A stretch of 64,000 nt of DNA from NCBI GenBank assembly GCA_011032825.1, contig JAADJZ010000001.1:868001-932000 (forward strand). The letters run 5' to 3'. The notes below the pieces were generated by a model, which saw nothing but the letters and a program-made list of their open reading frames with translations, had not been told where the DNA came from and did no database searches. How positions within the stretch are numbered: the first letter of the stretch is position 1; every line of letters starts with the position of its first letter. Source of the stretch: Massariosphaeria phaeospora (Eukaryota; Ascomycota; Dothideomycetes; Pleosporales). The translations under genes were made by a program, and so were the position numbers. This document shows positions 1 through 10,689 of this stretch, piece by piece.

Positions 1-1611
1 TGCTCTTTGTACTCTATGCTGCCGGCGCCTGGGCCACCTGCAAGACTGGCTGCGGAGCTGAAGTTGCCGAGAAGAATGATTGCGTGGGGGTATACGGGGT
101 TTCTGTCTGTTGAATGAGGAGTGTAGGTGCGGAGAAGGGTACGTAGGGCTGATAGGGTAGAAGGGACATCGAGATGTAAATCAGAAGCTATAACGACGTT
201 ATGCGATTCGTCCGTAGTAAGCAACTTTGAGGCTATGCGGTCCATGCGTGAACCCGTGGCGCGTTCGGAGCCTACGCCGAGGAAATCAGTCCAACCGAAA
301 GCCGGCCCTGACAGTATGTTCGCATCGCTTTCGCTGGTGCCGCCTAGGGTTGTTGAACGGCGTTCGCAGGGTGGATGTCCAACTGAGAAGCCGAGAAATT
401 TGCCGCCTATTGTTCCGCCGATACCGCCTGCACCCCCAAGACTAGAGCCCACTGATGCGTTGCCGTAGTCTTCCTCATAGCTACCATCCACTAACACCAT
501 CATGCCGGGAGCGAAGTAGGCACCGTTTTCTGGAATGGCCTGGGCATGCTGGAGATCAAGAGCGATTGTGCCGGAGAGGTCTGAGAGGGATATTGCGCCG
601 GTAGGTGAGACAGTGAGCATTCCCAGCAGAAGATGTGTAGTGCCACTCCGTCCTAACAAGTTCGCGATGGGCGTTATGGAGTTGGTTTGCGACGTTGAGA
701 CGGAGCCAGTGCGGTTTAGTGTAGCGGAGCGAGAGGCAGAAAAGGTAGGGGTTTGGAATGTCTCGTTTCGTAATATGCGCTGGTGGACGATGTGGTAGCG
801 TTGGCGAAAGATATCGGTCTTATGAGAAGGATCTGGGAAGAGTGATTGTCTTGTCGCGGACCTATCAGTTTTAGTTTCAGTCCGCGTAACTCAGTCCTTG
901 GTCATACTTCTCAAAGTGTTTCTGGTTCACGTTGTAATTGAGTTTTGGTTGCTCAAAAGCTCCTACAACTTTCATCCATTCCCGGGGATCTTTGAGTAGT
1001 TCCTCATCCTCATCCTTGTCCTTGTCCTCAACCTCTAAGCTCGACATGCCAAAGCTGGTATGGCTGTCCAGCGCTGGTCTGTGCCCTAGACTGTCGGGCT
1101 CATGTGAGCCCCTGTCCGGTCCAAAGCTAAAGCTGCTTTGTCTATTAATGCTCAAACCCTGTATTATCCTACCACCACTCATCGAACTCTCTAGGGCTTT
1201 GAGAATAGTCTTGAGCGCATCGCTCTCTCCTTCCACAATGACCTGTCCGGATGATTTCTTCCAACTCTTGGCCACTTCTTCGAGGACCTTTTCCGCGAGT
1301 CCCTCTTCCCTCCATCCTGAGCCGCAATGCCGTCCGATGAAAGACGCTAGCGCTTGAAGTGCGGTCGAAGTGATGGTAAGATTGTGTTTCTTTGTGAATG
1401 TCCTAAACGCGAGGGGCCGTAATGTTGCAGGAGGTAGGAGAATCGGTAGCACCGTCGATTGTGCTGCAGGTTTCAGCGCGGGCGGAGAGCGTATAGGAGC
1501 CGTTCGGCGGGGTGGGATGGGGTGGACGGGTGTGCCAAAAGCGGGTGACGATGAGGGTATTAGGTTCTGGGATATTGCGGAAGGCTTCTCCGGTCGCCTT
1601 GAGGTTGACAT
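1..1611 (-). CDS. DPB2: DNA polymerase epsilon subunit B, C-terminus beyond window
   Basis: Second subunit of the leading-strand replicase DNA polymerase epsilon, a nuclear non-catalytic B-subunit. The model starts at the ATG at 1611, has exon 1 at 891-1611, a 58-bp intron at 833-890 (GTTACG to CCCAG), and exon 2 at 1-832, running off the left edge. Exon 1 carries the N-terminal all-helical domain (LRPLAFRTFTKKHNL, then LAEKVLEEVAKSWKK). Exon 2 carries family signatures such as FRQRYHIVHQRILRNE and LSDLSGTIALDLQHA, and then the start of the inactive calcineurin-like phosphoesterase domain (VVIASDLHLDVPSTL). About 517 residues are visible, and fungal Dpb2 is usually about 700. It is divergent from the histone chaperone gene starting at 1899. 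Splice sites and identity are inferred from sequence reading. Confidence 0.92.
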
Positions 1612-1898
1612 TGCAAAGAGAGACGAGATGATACAAGAATGGTATGGTGAACAACTTTGGTGGAGTGTAATTGAACCGAGAAGCGCGTCTCGACACGGCC
1701 ACGGTTACGCGCGTGCACGGTTCACCCACTAGTGGCTTACGCTAACCTTTGAATCGGGCGTTTTTGGTTGATGAGCTCGCGCAACCACGACGTCGCCCAT
1801 CTCTTCGCCTCGAGTTCCACCTTCGCTCGTACAGATTGCGAGTCGCATAAACTACCGGATATTAGCATATAATACACAACTCCACTTGTCACACCACC
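1612..1898. promoter_or_regulatory. 287-bp bidirectional promoter, DPB2 / NASP-like
   Basis: This short spacer lies between the two divergent start codons. It contains the palindrome ACGCGCGT at 1707-1714, which resembles an S-phase ACGCG-type (MCB-like) box, though it is not an exact MluI site. Both genes act in S phase, so shared control is plausible but inferred. The NASP-like start has a good Kozak context (CACCATGG). Confidence 0.5.
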
Positions 1899-3296
1899 AT
1901 GGCCGAGGCATCAAACAACCCGGCCGCGCCGACCGCGGAGCTTCCCAAAACGAAAGAGAAGGTCGAGGAACTCTCTCGCGCCGCGGCGCTCCAATACAAG
2001 CTGAAGAACTTCACCGCCGCCGCTGATCACTATGCCGACGCCGTCGAAATCCAGGCCGAGCTCAACGGAGAAATGGCGCCGGAAAATGCTGAGCTACTCT
2101 TCTACTACGGCCGCGCTCTGTACAAGGTTGCAATCGCGAAAAGCGATGTGCTGGGAAACAAAGTTGCACAAGACGATAAAAAGAAGCCGAAGTCGGGGAA
2201 GAAAGCAAAGAAGGATACTGAAGGAAGTGCAGAGACAACAGCTGATACAACGAACGGCAAGGCCAAGGGTGCGACACCCTACTTCCAGCTTACCGGAGAT
2301 GAGAACTTCACAGACTCGGAAGACGATGAAGACGCAGATGGCGAAGGCGGGGAAGAAGAGGACCAGGACGACTTTGGCAACGCCTATGAAGTCTTCGAGA
2401 TGGCCCGAGTTCTGTATACGAGGCATCTCGAGGCATTAGGTACCAGCGATAGTGCGGACAAAGGAAAGGGCAAGGCACAACTATCCCCACAAGAGAGAGC
2501 GACCAAGGATAAGATTGCAGACTGTCACGGTTTCCTCGTCGAAATTTCCCTTGAGAACGAACGTTTTCATGACGCAGTGTCGGACGCACGCGCATCCCTC
2601 GCGTTACAAGAGGAGCTGAATCCGTTCGAACATGAGAACGTTACCGAAGGACACTACTCGCTATCTCTGGCACTCGAATTCGCGTCCGTCAGTAAAGTGC
2701 GCGAGGAGCAAACCGGAAAACAAGGCGAAGATTCCAATAAGGAGCCCGAAGCTCAAGAAGACTCGATAGACTACGAGTTACGAAAAGAAGCTGCCAAACA
2801 TACCGAATTCGCTATCCAAAGTCTCGAGGCTCGGCTGAAGAAGGAAAAAAGCGCACTCACATCGACTGCCCTCACAGAGGAGCAGAAGAAGGAAAAGAAG
2901 GCCATTATCAAGGATAAATCGGAAATATTAGAGGATATGAAGACCAGAGTGAGTCAAGTATATGTTGCTCAAATTAGCTGTAGTACTGACATGATCTAGC
3001 TTGTTGATCTGCAAGCGGACCCGGCGAAACAAGACTATGACAGCATAGATCAATCGGTATTCCAGGGCCTTCTAGGCGGACTCCTCGGCGCGGACGCAGC
3101 CACGCAAAAAGCCAAGCTCGCAGAAGCCGCCGGCTCAGCAAACGATATCAGTGGGTTGGTCAAGACGAGAAAGAAGGAGAAAGCGCCAGTCGAAGGTTCA
3201 TCTGCGTCAAATGAGGCCGGTACCAGCAAGCGAAAGTTGGAGGTAGAAGAGAGCGACTCCAATGGCAAGAGGGCGAAGACAGAAGAGATGCAGTGA
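1899..3296 (+). CDS. NASP/Hif1/Sim3-type histone H3 chaperone with SHNi-TPR
   Basis: Nuclear chaperone family that binds histone H3-H4 through TPR repeats and hands them to deposition machinery. Exon 1 is 1899-2948, the intron 2949-2999 (GTGAGT to ATCTAG, 51 bp), and exon 2 3000-3296, giving 448 residues. A first TPR lies near residues 25-80 (AAALQYKLKNFTAAADHYADAVEIQAELNG, seen as a repeat helix pair). An acidic tract interrupting the TPR array lies at about 140-160 (DSEDDEDADGEGGEEEDQDD), which is the family hallmark. More TPR helices (DAVSDARASLALQEEL) follow, then a basic C-terminal tail (KRKLEVEESDSNGKRAK) that looks like a nuclear localisation signal. The start has a strong Kozak context. 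Functional assignment is by family resemblance. Confidence 0.88.
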
Positions 3297-4381
3297 GCGT
3301 CGGTGGACAGTCTTCGATTTCCAGTCCTTTTTCAAAGGCTTCAAGCCTCCTTTCGGCGTGTCTTTTGGTTTTCTAGGATACTTTCCTATTTCTGAGTCAG
3401 CCAGCTGTTGAATGTGTATCATGCAGCTTGGTTGTAGCAACCTGCACGTTGGGAGCATACGGTTCGGTTCACCATCGACTCTTCTCTGTCAGAAGCGGAG
3501 AGTCACGTGCTCGTTCTAAAAGTAGCTTAGGCAATGATCGCTTAGGCGGTCGTCCTCTCCCGTTCCGAACTCGACTCAGTCTGTGACTGCCTGCGCCACC
3601 GGAAACACTACGTGCCTCCTTCATCTTGTACTCAGCTGAAGTGTCCCTGCGTTTATTCGCAAGCGCTGTTCGAGCTACTTACATCCGTAATGATGGACTC
3701 TCGTTGTTCCGTCTCGGCACCTCCAGAGCCGCTCATCGACTGCGCCTCAGCGTCATCATTCCGCCGACTGTATGACAGTAACATGGACTAAATTTACGCA
3801 TACCTGCATCCAGAGCCCAGGCGCTCGGCGCCTACACCTGTCACGACAGCGATCGACCGAGGGACGGGCGCTTATAGTTCATCTCTGTAGGGCTGGGATA
3901 TATCCGGCTCAGCGATACCCGAACTATTCTGCTTCATCTGGCTCGACAACGCATGCCCGCAGCGTTCTGTCACGTTTGTTCTCGGGGAATTATGTTACGT
4001 CAGCCGGTTCTGCCGTGTAAGAAGCGCGTTGACTGGTGCAATCTGGTGGTGAGGCTCTGCTGCTGGAAACATGGTATGCACGTTGTGGCGGAAATACTGT
4101 TTGGTGTTTCACGCCCGCTCCAATCATAGAAATGCTCTATTTATGATTGTAAGGAGGCGAACGGATGGATGCAGTTGCGCGGCGTTGCTTTGTGTGTACT
4201 GGTACAGTTGGGCCCTCTGCAACGACGGCGACTAGAACTACATACTCTCTTTCTCTGATCTTTACGACTCATCCTGAACGCCGCGTTCACACTGCTACCT
4301 GCCTAGGTAGTGGATTATTTTCCGCATGACAGCAAACATCTTCCGAATATTTTGGCAGGTGCGGTTAAATCTCATCCGAGA
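3297..4381. other. Intergenic, no gene seen
   Basis: This spacer of about 1.1 kb separates the chaperone from the DUF3176 gene. The only ORFs are short, lack family signatures, and mostly start at non-ATG codons. A GTG-initiated in-frame extension of the next gene reaches 4310, but the first ATG is 4382. Confidence 0.6.
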
Positions 4382-6626
4382 ATGTCCACAACATCAGAAC
4401 AGAGTCCATGGCCACGGTCGACAGAGATCCCGATCTTTCTCGATGCTCACGATAGATCAGATATACCACATCACCTACCCTTACCGGTATCCTCCGCTGG
4501 TTTCCGCACCATTTCGCCCCCCTCAAAAGCTGGAGATATCGGTTCGGGAGTTAGAACAATTAAGAGTTATGGTCTTGGAATCAAGGATGGTCCGGCTCCT
4601 CTACCAGCAATCACTATCCAGTCGCCGTTATATAGGGAAAAGGAGTCTTCACCTAATATAGCGCAGCGGATTGAGAAGAAGCTCTGGAGATATAGTGCCT
4701 CCGGCAACGTCATCGAAAGGTGGCTGCTCGAAATAATCAGCTGGATTACCAGTGCCATTTGCATGGGTGCTATTATTGGGATGCTTCTGTTCTTCAAGGA
4801 CAAGAGGCCACCTAGATGGCTCGGCTTTACCTTGAATGCATATATCGCCATTCTCTCGAAGATAGCTTCAGCAGCTCTTCTTGTTCCTATATCCGAAGCT
4901 TTGGGCCAGCTAAAGTGGAGCTGGTTCCGGGAAGGCTCTAAGAAGATGTGGGATTTCGAGATTTTTGATAATGCTTCGAGGGGGCCGTGGGGTGCCTTCT
5001 TGCTTTTGGTTCGCACAAAAGGCAGGTACGGTTTCGCTCTTCTCTGTGCATGAAGTATACGAATATGCTGGCACTAACACTCATACTTCTAGGGCATTGG
5101 CAGCGGTCGGAGCCGCTGTAACCCTCCTTTCTCTTGCCCTCGATCCCTTTTTTCAACAGGTGGTGGATTTCCCAGAGCGCTGGACATTTCAAGGGAACAG
5201 TTCTATCCCCAGAGTTGTCCGATTTGAACCTCGCCCAGGAACTGAGCTAAGGAGTGGAATAAGAATAAGCCAGCAAGATCAGGACATTCAAGCTGTCGCC
5301 GATAAATTCTTTTACGCAAATGGTACCCAGCCAACACCATTTGGAAACGGCACACGACCAGACATACCCCTCTCCTGCCCTACTAGCAATTGCACATGGG
5401 CGCCTTATGAGACGCTTGGGGTTTGCAGCGCTTGTGCCGATGTCTCTCAACTCTTAACCTATGCCTGCCTTACGACCCGCATAGATTGGATCGTGGATGA
5501 AGTGTCTATCGGAGCCGACTACAAGTACCCAAATGGCACTATGTGTGGCTACTTTTTAAACGCCACTACCGACACACCGGTCCTGATGTCTGGCCATAGC
5601 GTGGATTCCGACGGTCCATTTGCTGACGCAGCCCTCCTCATGCGAGCCTTGCCACTTATCAGCAATCCTAAAAGGGAGCCTTTGTTTGGTGGCTCTGTCA
5701 AGTTCAGACACGTTCGCAACCCGATCGCTGACGTCATTATCGTTGGCGCTGCGAACGGTACTGCTAGCGTGTATGGAAGTCTACCTCCTGTGGCCCATGA
5801 ATGTGTTCTAGCCTGGTGTGTCAAAACGATCAAGTCATCTTACTTTTGGGCCAAATACGAAGAAGAAGTAACTGATACCGTCTTGAACACCACCGAGGGC
5901 CCATTCCCATGGAAAGCCATACGGGTCTCAAGTCTGACCGGCAACGGCACCCTTTTGTCTTACACCCAGAACATTTCTGTTACCGCGCCTTCAAACGACC
6001 GTTTATCATCCGATTATGGACTTATTAATACGACAGCCCTTCAGACTATTCGCATCTTCGACGACATCTTTCCCTCATTTACGACGGTTACAAATGCCTC
6101 TGCTGAGCCCCTTTTACGATACAAGACCCATCAAACTACAGGCGTCATGTCTCGGAGTCTTGCAATCAACCCTTGGATGCCGCCCAATGACGTTACGCAT
6201 CATATGGATCGATTAGCAACAGCATTAACGAACATTATTCGCTCATCCACAAGCAGTGTACCTTTCGACGGTGAAGCGTACGATAAGGAGACTTACGTGG
6301 ACGTGCGGTTCTGGTGGCTTACTCTGCCTCTGTGCCTTCTCTTCATGACCCTCATATTCCTGGTATCGACCATTGTGAAGAGCTCCAGGGAGAGGGAGCA
6401 AGTAGGAGTTTGGAAAACATCTGCATTGGCGACGCTAATGTACGGTATTCCGGATGATATGCAGAGGAAGATCGAATCTTCAACATCGACAGGCACGCCG
6501 CGAACCAAAGCCAAAGAACTCAAGGTCAAGTTGTTGCCCAAGATGGGCTGGCGAGTTTCTGGCAACCTTTTATCGCCGTTCACTCCTATTGCACCAAGAA
6601 ATCAAGCGCCACCCGGATGGATATAA
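4382..6626 (+). CDS. DUF3176 integral membrane protein
   Basis: Fungal membrane protein of unknown function. Exon 1 is 4382-5025, the intron 5026-5092 (GTACGG to TTCTAG, 67 bp), and exon 2 5093-6626, about 725 residues. A cytosolic Ser/Pro-rich N-terminus is followed by the DUF3176 block: two transmembrane helices (ISWITSAICMGAIIGMLLFF; LNAYIAILSKIASAALLVP), then the signature QLKWSWFREGSKKMWDFE. It continues with ASRGPWGA and, across the intron, LSLALDPFFQQVV. A long presumably extracytoplasmic region has many N-glycosylation sequons (NGT, NCT, NTT), and a final helix lies near the C-terminus (LPLCLLFMTLIFLVSTIV). The ATG at 4382 was chosen because the longer reading frame starts with GTG. 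No biochemical role is known for the family. Confidence 0.85.
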
Positions 6627-6846
6627 GAGCTATATTAGATTTGTAAGAGCAGAAAAAATACAAAGTGCTAGAATATAACGGAGCCGATCGCCTGACCCCA
6701 GCTCAAGACGATTACGCCAGGCGAGCACTCTCTGCAGCACACATTTCTACCTACAACTTTCACCTCCGCCGACGGCACGCCTCTATTTCGAGCGAATTCC
6801 CCGTGCCATGTCAACCTCTATTTCCTCGTGGACCTCGTAGCGAAGC

Positions 6847-7322
6847 TTAAGAGTCGGGAATAATCTCTGACGGGACATCGTTCCCATCGTCGAAGCTGAA
6901 GTCCTGGCGGGCCTTGAGGCGAAGCTTTGAGTCGGGAATGATCTCTGACGGGACATCGTTCCCGTCGTCGAAACTAAAGTCCTGACGGACCTTGTGGCGA
7001 AGCTTCGAGTCAGGAATTATCTCGGACGGGACATCGTTGCCATCATCGAAGCTAAAGTCCTGGCGGACCTTGAGGCGAAGTTTCGAGTCGGGGATAATCA
7101 CTGACGGGACATCGTTTCCGTCGTCGAAGCTAAAGTCCTGGCGCACGCTATGTGCGGCCTTGGTGGTTCGTCAGCAATTATGGAGGCGCGCTTAGAAGCA
7201 TATAAGCTTGCCTCGGGTTGTCTGTCCACAATGACAGCTATCTCGGAAACTGACGCTCTGATGGGAGCGGCCCCAACAGAAAACGCCGCCGAAGCGACGA
7301 CGAAGATGATACGACCGAGCAT
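6847..7322 (-). CDS. Putative secreted protein with four 26-residue repeats
   Basis: I do not recognise this gene. An ATG at 7322 opens a frame with a signal-peptide-like start (MLGRIIFVVASAAFSVGAAP), a dibasic SKR, and then a shift of frame. The adjacent minus-strand frame (about 7158-6847) encodes four near-identical 26-residue repeats with the core DFSFDDGNDVPSEIIPDS, ending at TAA 6847-6849. An intron with acceptor CCACCAAG (ending at 7159) and a GCTGAC branch-like site would join the two frames, but no strong donor is visible. A one-base frameshift or unrelated frames are alternatives. Secreted tandem-repeat precursors (KEP or dikaritin-type RiPP) look like this, but the repeats lack clear KR sites between units, and no UstYa-type gene is nearby. 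Confidence 0.4.
6848..7148. repeat. 78-bp tandem repeat, four copies
   Basis: Four head-to-tail copies of a 78-bp unit, each containing GACGGGACATCGTT and GTCCTGGCG or close variants. Differences between copies are mostly single substitutions. The period is a multiple of three, and the minus strand stays open through all copies, so this is a coding-type minisatellite. It underlies the repeat ORF described for the same place. Confidence 0.9.
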
Positions 7323-9440
7323 ACCTAGGTGTTTTCGATCTTATTAAAACTAGGCTTTTGAAAATGGGGAATATCTCAAAGTTGTGATTCGGACGAAAAG
7401 AGTGCACGACGGACCAGCCAGAAGGTGAAGGTATCGCAAACCAGTGGGTTTAGGGACGCGCCTTTATCAACTTCAACAGGAACTCTGTGCGACGCTTCGA
7501 AACAACATCTTATCCAGAACACTCCACCGGCGCAACCTCCTACATTTACGTCCCGCCTGAGTGAGCACACAGCCGCCGTGTCATGCAAATTACGATTACG
7601 ATTAACACCTCTCCATAGGTTCAAAGGAGGGATGAAGCGAAGGCATGAAGGATACCGCACCAATTCGGCGCGATGAAACTCCAGAACCAACAACACTGGA
7701 ACAGCAGGTGTCGGACCGGACTTTGTGGTGGGTGTGACCAAGACTTCGCCGCAATATGGACCTGTTCGATATCGCGACTGCAGCGCTTCGAAATTTATGC
7801 GCAAAGAGTTCCGGCATTTCGACAGCGACATTACAACAATTATTCGCTCATTCATCGCGCTCCTGTAATGCGCTCTGATCTCAGCAAATCCGAGAACGAA
7901 TCGCGACCAATCATAGGCCCGGGACGGGTTTCGATCTGTCTTGGCGGCGTTTGAGAAAGGAAATGATTGGCTCACACTCTTCTCTCCGAAACATTCACAC
8001 CTGAGAAACCGGCCTTGTCACATTCACGTGATAGTGCAAGCGATACGCTGGACGACCTGTTCTAAGATTCCCTCCCATTATCCTTGGGAAGAAGACGCAG
8101 GCGTCTCTCCTTCTATCAACAGCTTGTTCAAGCACCGTGCGACCTACAAAAAGCCATCCCTCTCAGTATGGACACCAGGACGTGTTGAAGTGGACTCACA
8201 ATCCCTTATGTGCCAATTCTTCTAACTTCCTAATGAATGACTCCAGTTTTATCTACTTCGTATACGTTTCTTCAGTTCCGCCAATTCCAAATCTACCCGA
8301 TCAGCCCCCAGCGCACGACCCATCGTCACCCCGCACCATAGTTTAAGCTTAAACCTGCAGCAATCGACGGCCTTCCTATTTCGGCAGGTTCTGGGAATTA
8401 AAGCCCTGGTCCGCCCAGGCTGCGATATAGACATATTATGGCTGAACCGTTTTGCTCGGTTTGTTCGTTGAGCCTTCAGCCGGGACGCCCGCGGATAGCT
8501 TGGAAAGACGGCGCATATCGCCTTCGGCCTATTCTACGAAGGTTTTCCACGCGTCGCTGAACTGCAGTGGCAAAACCGCCCCCATTTTTCCAATACGCTT
8601 GCCCTAAATCAACATGCCCTCAGGTCGGCAATAAAAACACGGCACCATAGTACGGATTTTGGTGGGTGTCTGCGAAATGGCGGTGATCCGTAGAAGACAG
8701 TCGCTAGATGTTTCTCGAGACCGACGACTACTCATCCGCCAGTCTTTAATTGCCCATATCGCAATCTCGTTAGTAGAGCTGGTCGCAGGCGCGAAATGCG
8801 GCCTGGAATGGAGATATTGGACATTATCTGGGGTTGTCGAAGGAGAGGAGTGGAAAGAGCGAAAGGCACATTCGAAGTTCCAGTGGCCCGCAAACCATGG
8901 GCCTCAAAGAGATTGGGAATGGCTTCCAGCCTGGAATATGCAGGGAAGACAGCACAAAGAAGGCCTGTACATCGATAAGGCTTAGTCTAAGCCGTGTTCA
9001 AATCCTGAACAGACACATGTCCCATGATCAAACATGCTCGGTTGAGGTACAAAACGGCGTCATGAGTCTACATTTACTACGCGTGTCACGTTATCTATAC
9101 GGATGTCTAACTAGGTACGCAGATATCTGCACATATCGATAAATTGCGAATTTCTAGGGGCGGCTTGCCTTGTCAAATTCATATCTACGGAATTGAGTGT
9201 TTAGCTTCTGCTTGCAAAGTGCAGTTTAGAAAGACGTTCACAGTGGACATCCGGGTTTATCTACCCCAATTATATGGAGTTGGAGAAGGCCGGAACGTCT
9301 CCAGGCTCACATCAGATTGCAGCGCGAACCTTACTTCAGCTGTCGATCGATGGGCAGTGCCGTATCCCACCCGCACTTTTCCTAATCTTTGGCCCAACTC
9401 TAGCTCTCTCTATCGCGAGCGAACCTAGTAGGTATTAAGC
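7323..9440. other. Gene-poor stretch, nothing convincing
   Basis: ORFs exist on both strands, the longest being 199 codons on the minus strand ending at 7376. The long ones start at GTG or TTG and overlap one another in several frames. None shows a recognisable domain or credible splice pattern. No repeat or RNA gene was recognised. Confidence 0.5.
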
Positions 9441-9491
9441 TTAAGTTCACTGTATGGCATCCCCGATGCGGAGATCGAGTCCGAGGCGTGG

Positions 9492-10001
9492 ATGACGGCC
9501 TGGGAAGAGCAGGCCTCGGAACAAGACATGGATCAGATGTGGGGCGACTCCAAGAAGCGCAGCTTCTCCTCATACGATAACTCCTATGAATACAAGCTCT
9601 TCTACAGCGAGTGGGTGAAGCGGATGGACAATATGACCTTATCACCAGTCCCAGCCCCGCAAACTACCGACGTCATCGAAGTCGATGCGCGCAGTCTAGA
9701 AAAACGGGTTTTCCCGCTCCTCATACAGATAGCACTTGTCGCTGTGCGCATGGCGGCACAGATTGCAGTGCGGGCGGCGCCAACGATTGCGCGGTATTCG
9801 AGGGTGATTGGGGATTTGGCGCAGAGAGCGGAGAAGGCGTTTAAGTTCGCACCAAAAGGACAGGGGACGGCGGGTGGCATGCAGCCGATGAGGGCCGGGG
9901 CGCAGAGGCTGGCAAATAATCCGCATTGGAAAGAAGTGTTTGAGGGAGGGAAGGCCTTAAGGTGTGGTGCTGTTATAGATGGTTGCGGAGTTTCTGGGTA
10001 A
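9492..10001 (+). CDS. Unrecognised ORF with LEKR site and amphipathic segment
   Basis: No family is recognised. The frame is open upstream to about 9437 without an ATG, so the true N-terminus may lie in an unseen exon or be lost; the first ATG is 9492. The encoded 169 residues have an acidic/Tyr-rich first part, and then VDARSLEKR around residue 72, which resembles a Kex2 processing site. After it comes a hydrophobic/amphipathic stretch (LLIQIALVAVRMAAQIAVRA) and a Gly-rich basic tail with two late cysteines. This layout would suit a precursor cleaved to a small C-terminal polypeptide, but no signal peptide is visible in this reading. It could be a gene relic. Confidence 0.4.
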   Translation: MTAWEEQASEQDMDQMWGDSKKRSFSSYDNSYEYKLFYSEWVKRMDNMTLSPVPAPQTTDVIEVDARSLEKRVFPLLIQIALVAVRMAAQIAVRAAPTIARYSRVIGDLAQRAEKAFKFAPKGQGTAGGMQPMRAGAQRLANNPHWKEVFEGGKALRCGAVIDGCGVSG

Positions 10002-10689
10002 CGTTGTAATAGTAAGCGCCTCCTTTAGCAGGCTTGTAATTCGCTAAGATATACTCACTGATGTCACATCACCACTCATACAATATCGATCATCATCATC
10101 ACGTTTCTACGATGTTTACCATCAATCCTTCTTCATATACGGCAATCCCCACCACCACTACACAGAGCCACTCATCACCACATTTCCCAAATTTATTCCC
10201 CCACTTCAAATCTTATATTTTCTCGTTCAACCGCTTCTCATCGTAGATTCTCCGCTCATTCTTCACTGGCACAGGCCACACCCTGATCCTTTTTTTGCAT
10301 TTTTTCAAACTCTCGGCGCGTCTTTCACCATGTATGCGTTGCATAGCGATTTAGAGAGAGAGCCCTCGTTGCTTGCGTGTAAAGAAGTCCAAGTAGCGAA
10401 TAGGTGCAGGCTTATATAGGCACACCAGTGACTCAGGGACGACCAAAAGTCTAGTGAGCTATAGGTCGTTGGCTCCATATCAGCCATTGTGGTTCGCCTT
10501 TAAAATTCTGCGTTCACTAACTTCATTTATAGTTACCAGAACTGCAAAATCCGTCCGCAAAACGCACCATTATTCTTTAAGATGCTGTAGTTTAGTCGCG
10601 TCCCGCGCCCTAGCTCCATATTGAGGGTTACGTGTGTGTTTTAGGCGAAACAAAAAACATAGCCAGAGTATAACAAATATTTTGTAGGA
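10002..10689. other. Intergenic with one TATATAAG box
   Basis: No coding gene is seen. A minus-strand TATATAAGCC box lies around 10411-10419, in the same context as the repeat-array boxes further right. A stretch rich in CAT/CAC triplets lies near 10060-10110. Confidence 0.45.

Noticed and set aside
4310..4381. Upstream extension of the DUF3176 gene
   Set aside because: It would start at GTG; the first ATG in frame is 4382.
7376..7975. 199-codon minus-strand ORF
   Set aside because: Starts with GTG, has no domain or signal, and overlaps other random frames.
8970..9030. tRNA-like B box (GTGTTCAAATCC)
   Set aside because: No matching A box or cloverleaf could be drawn around it.
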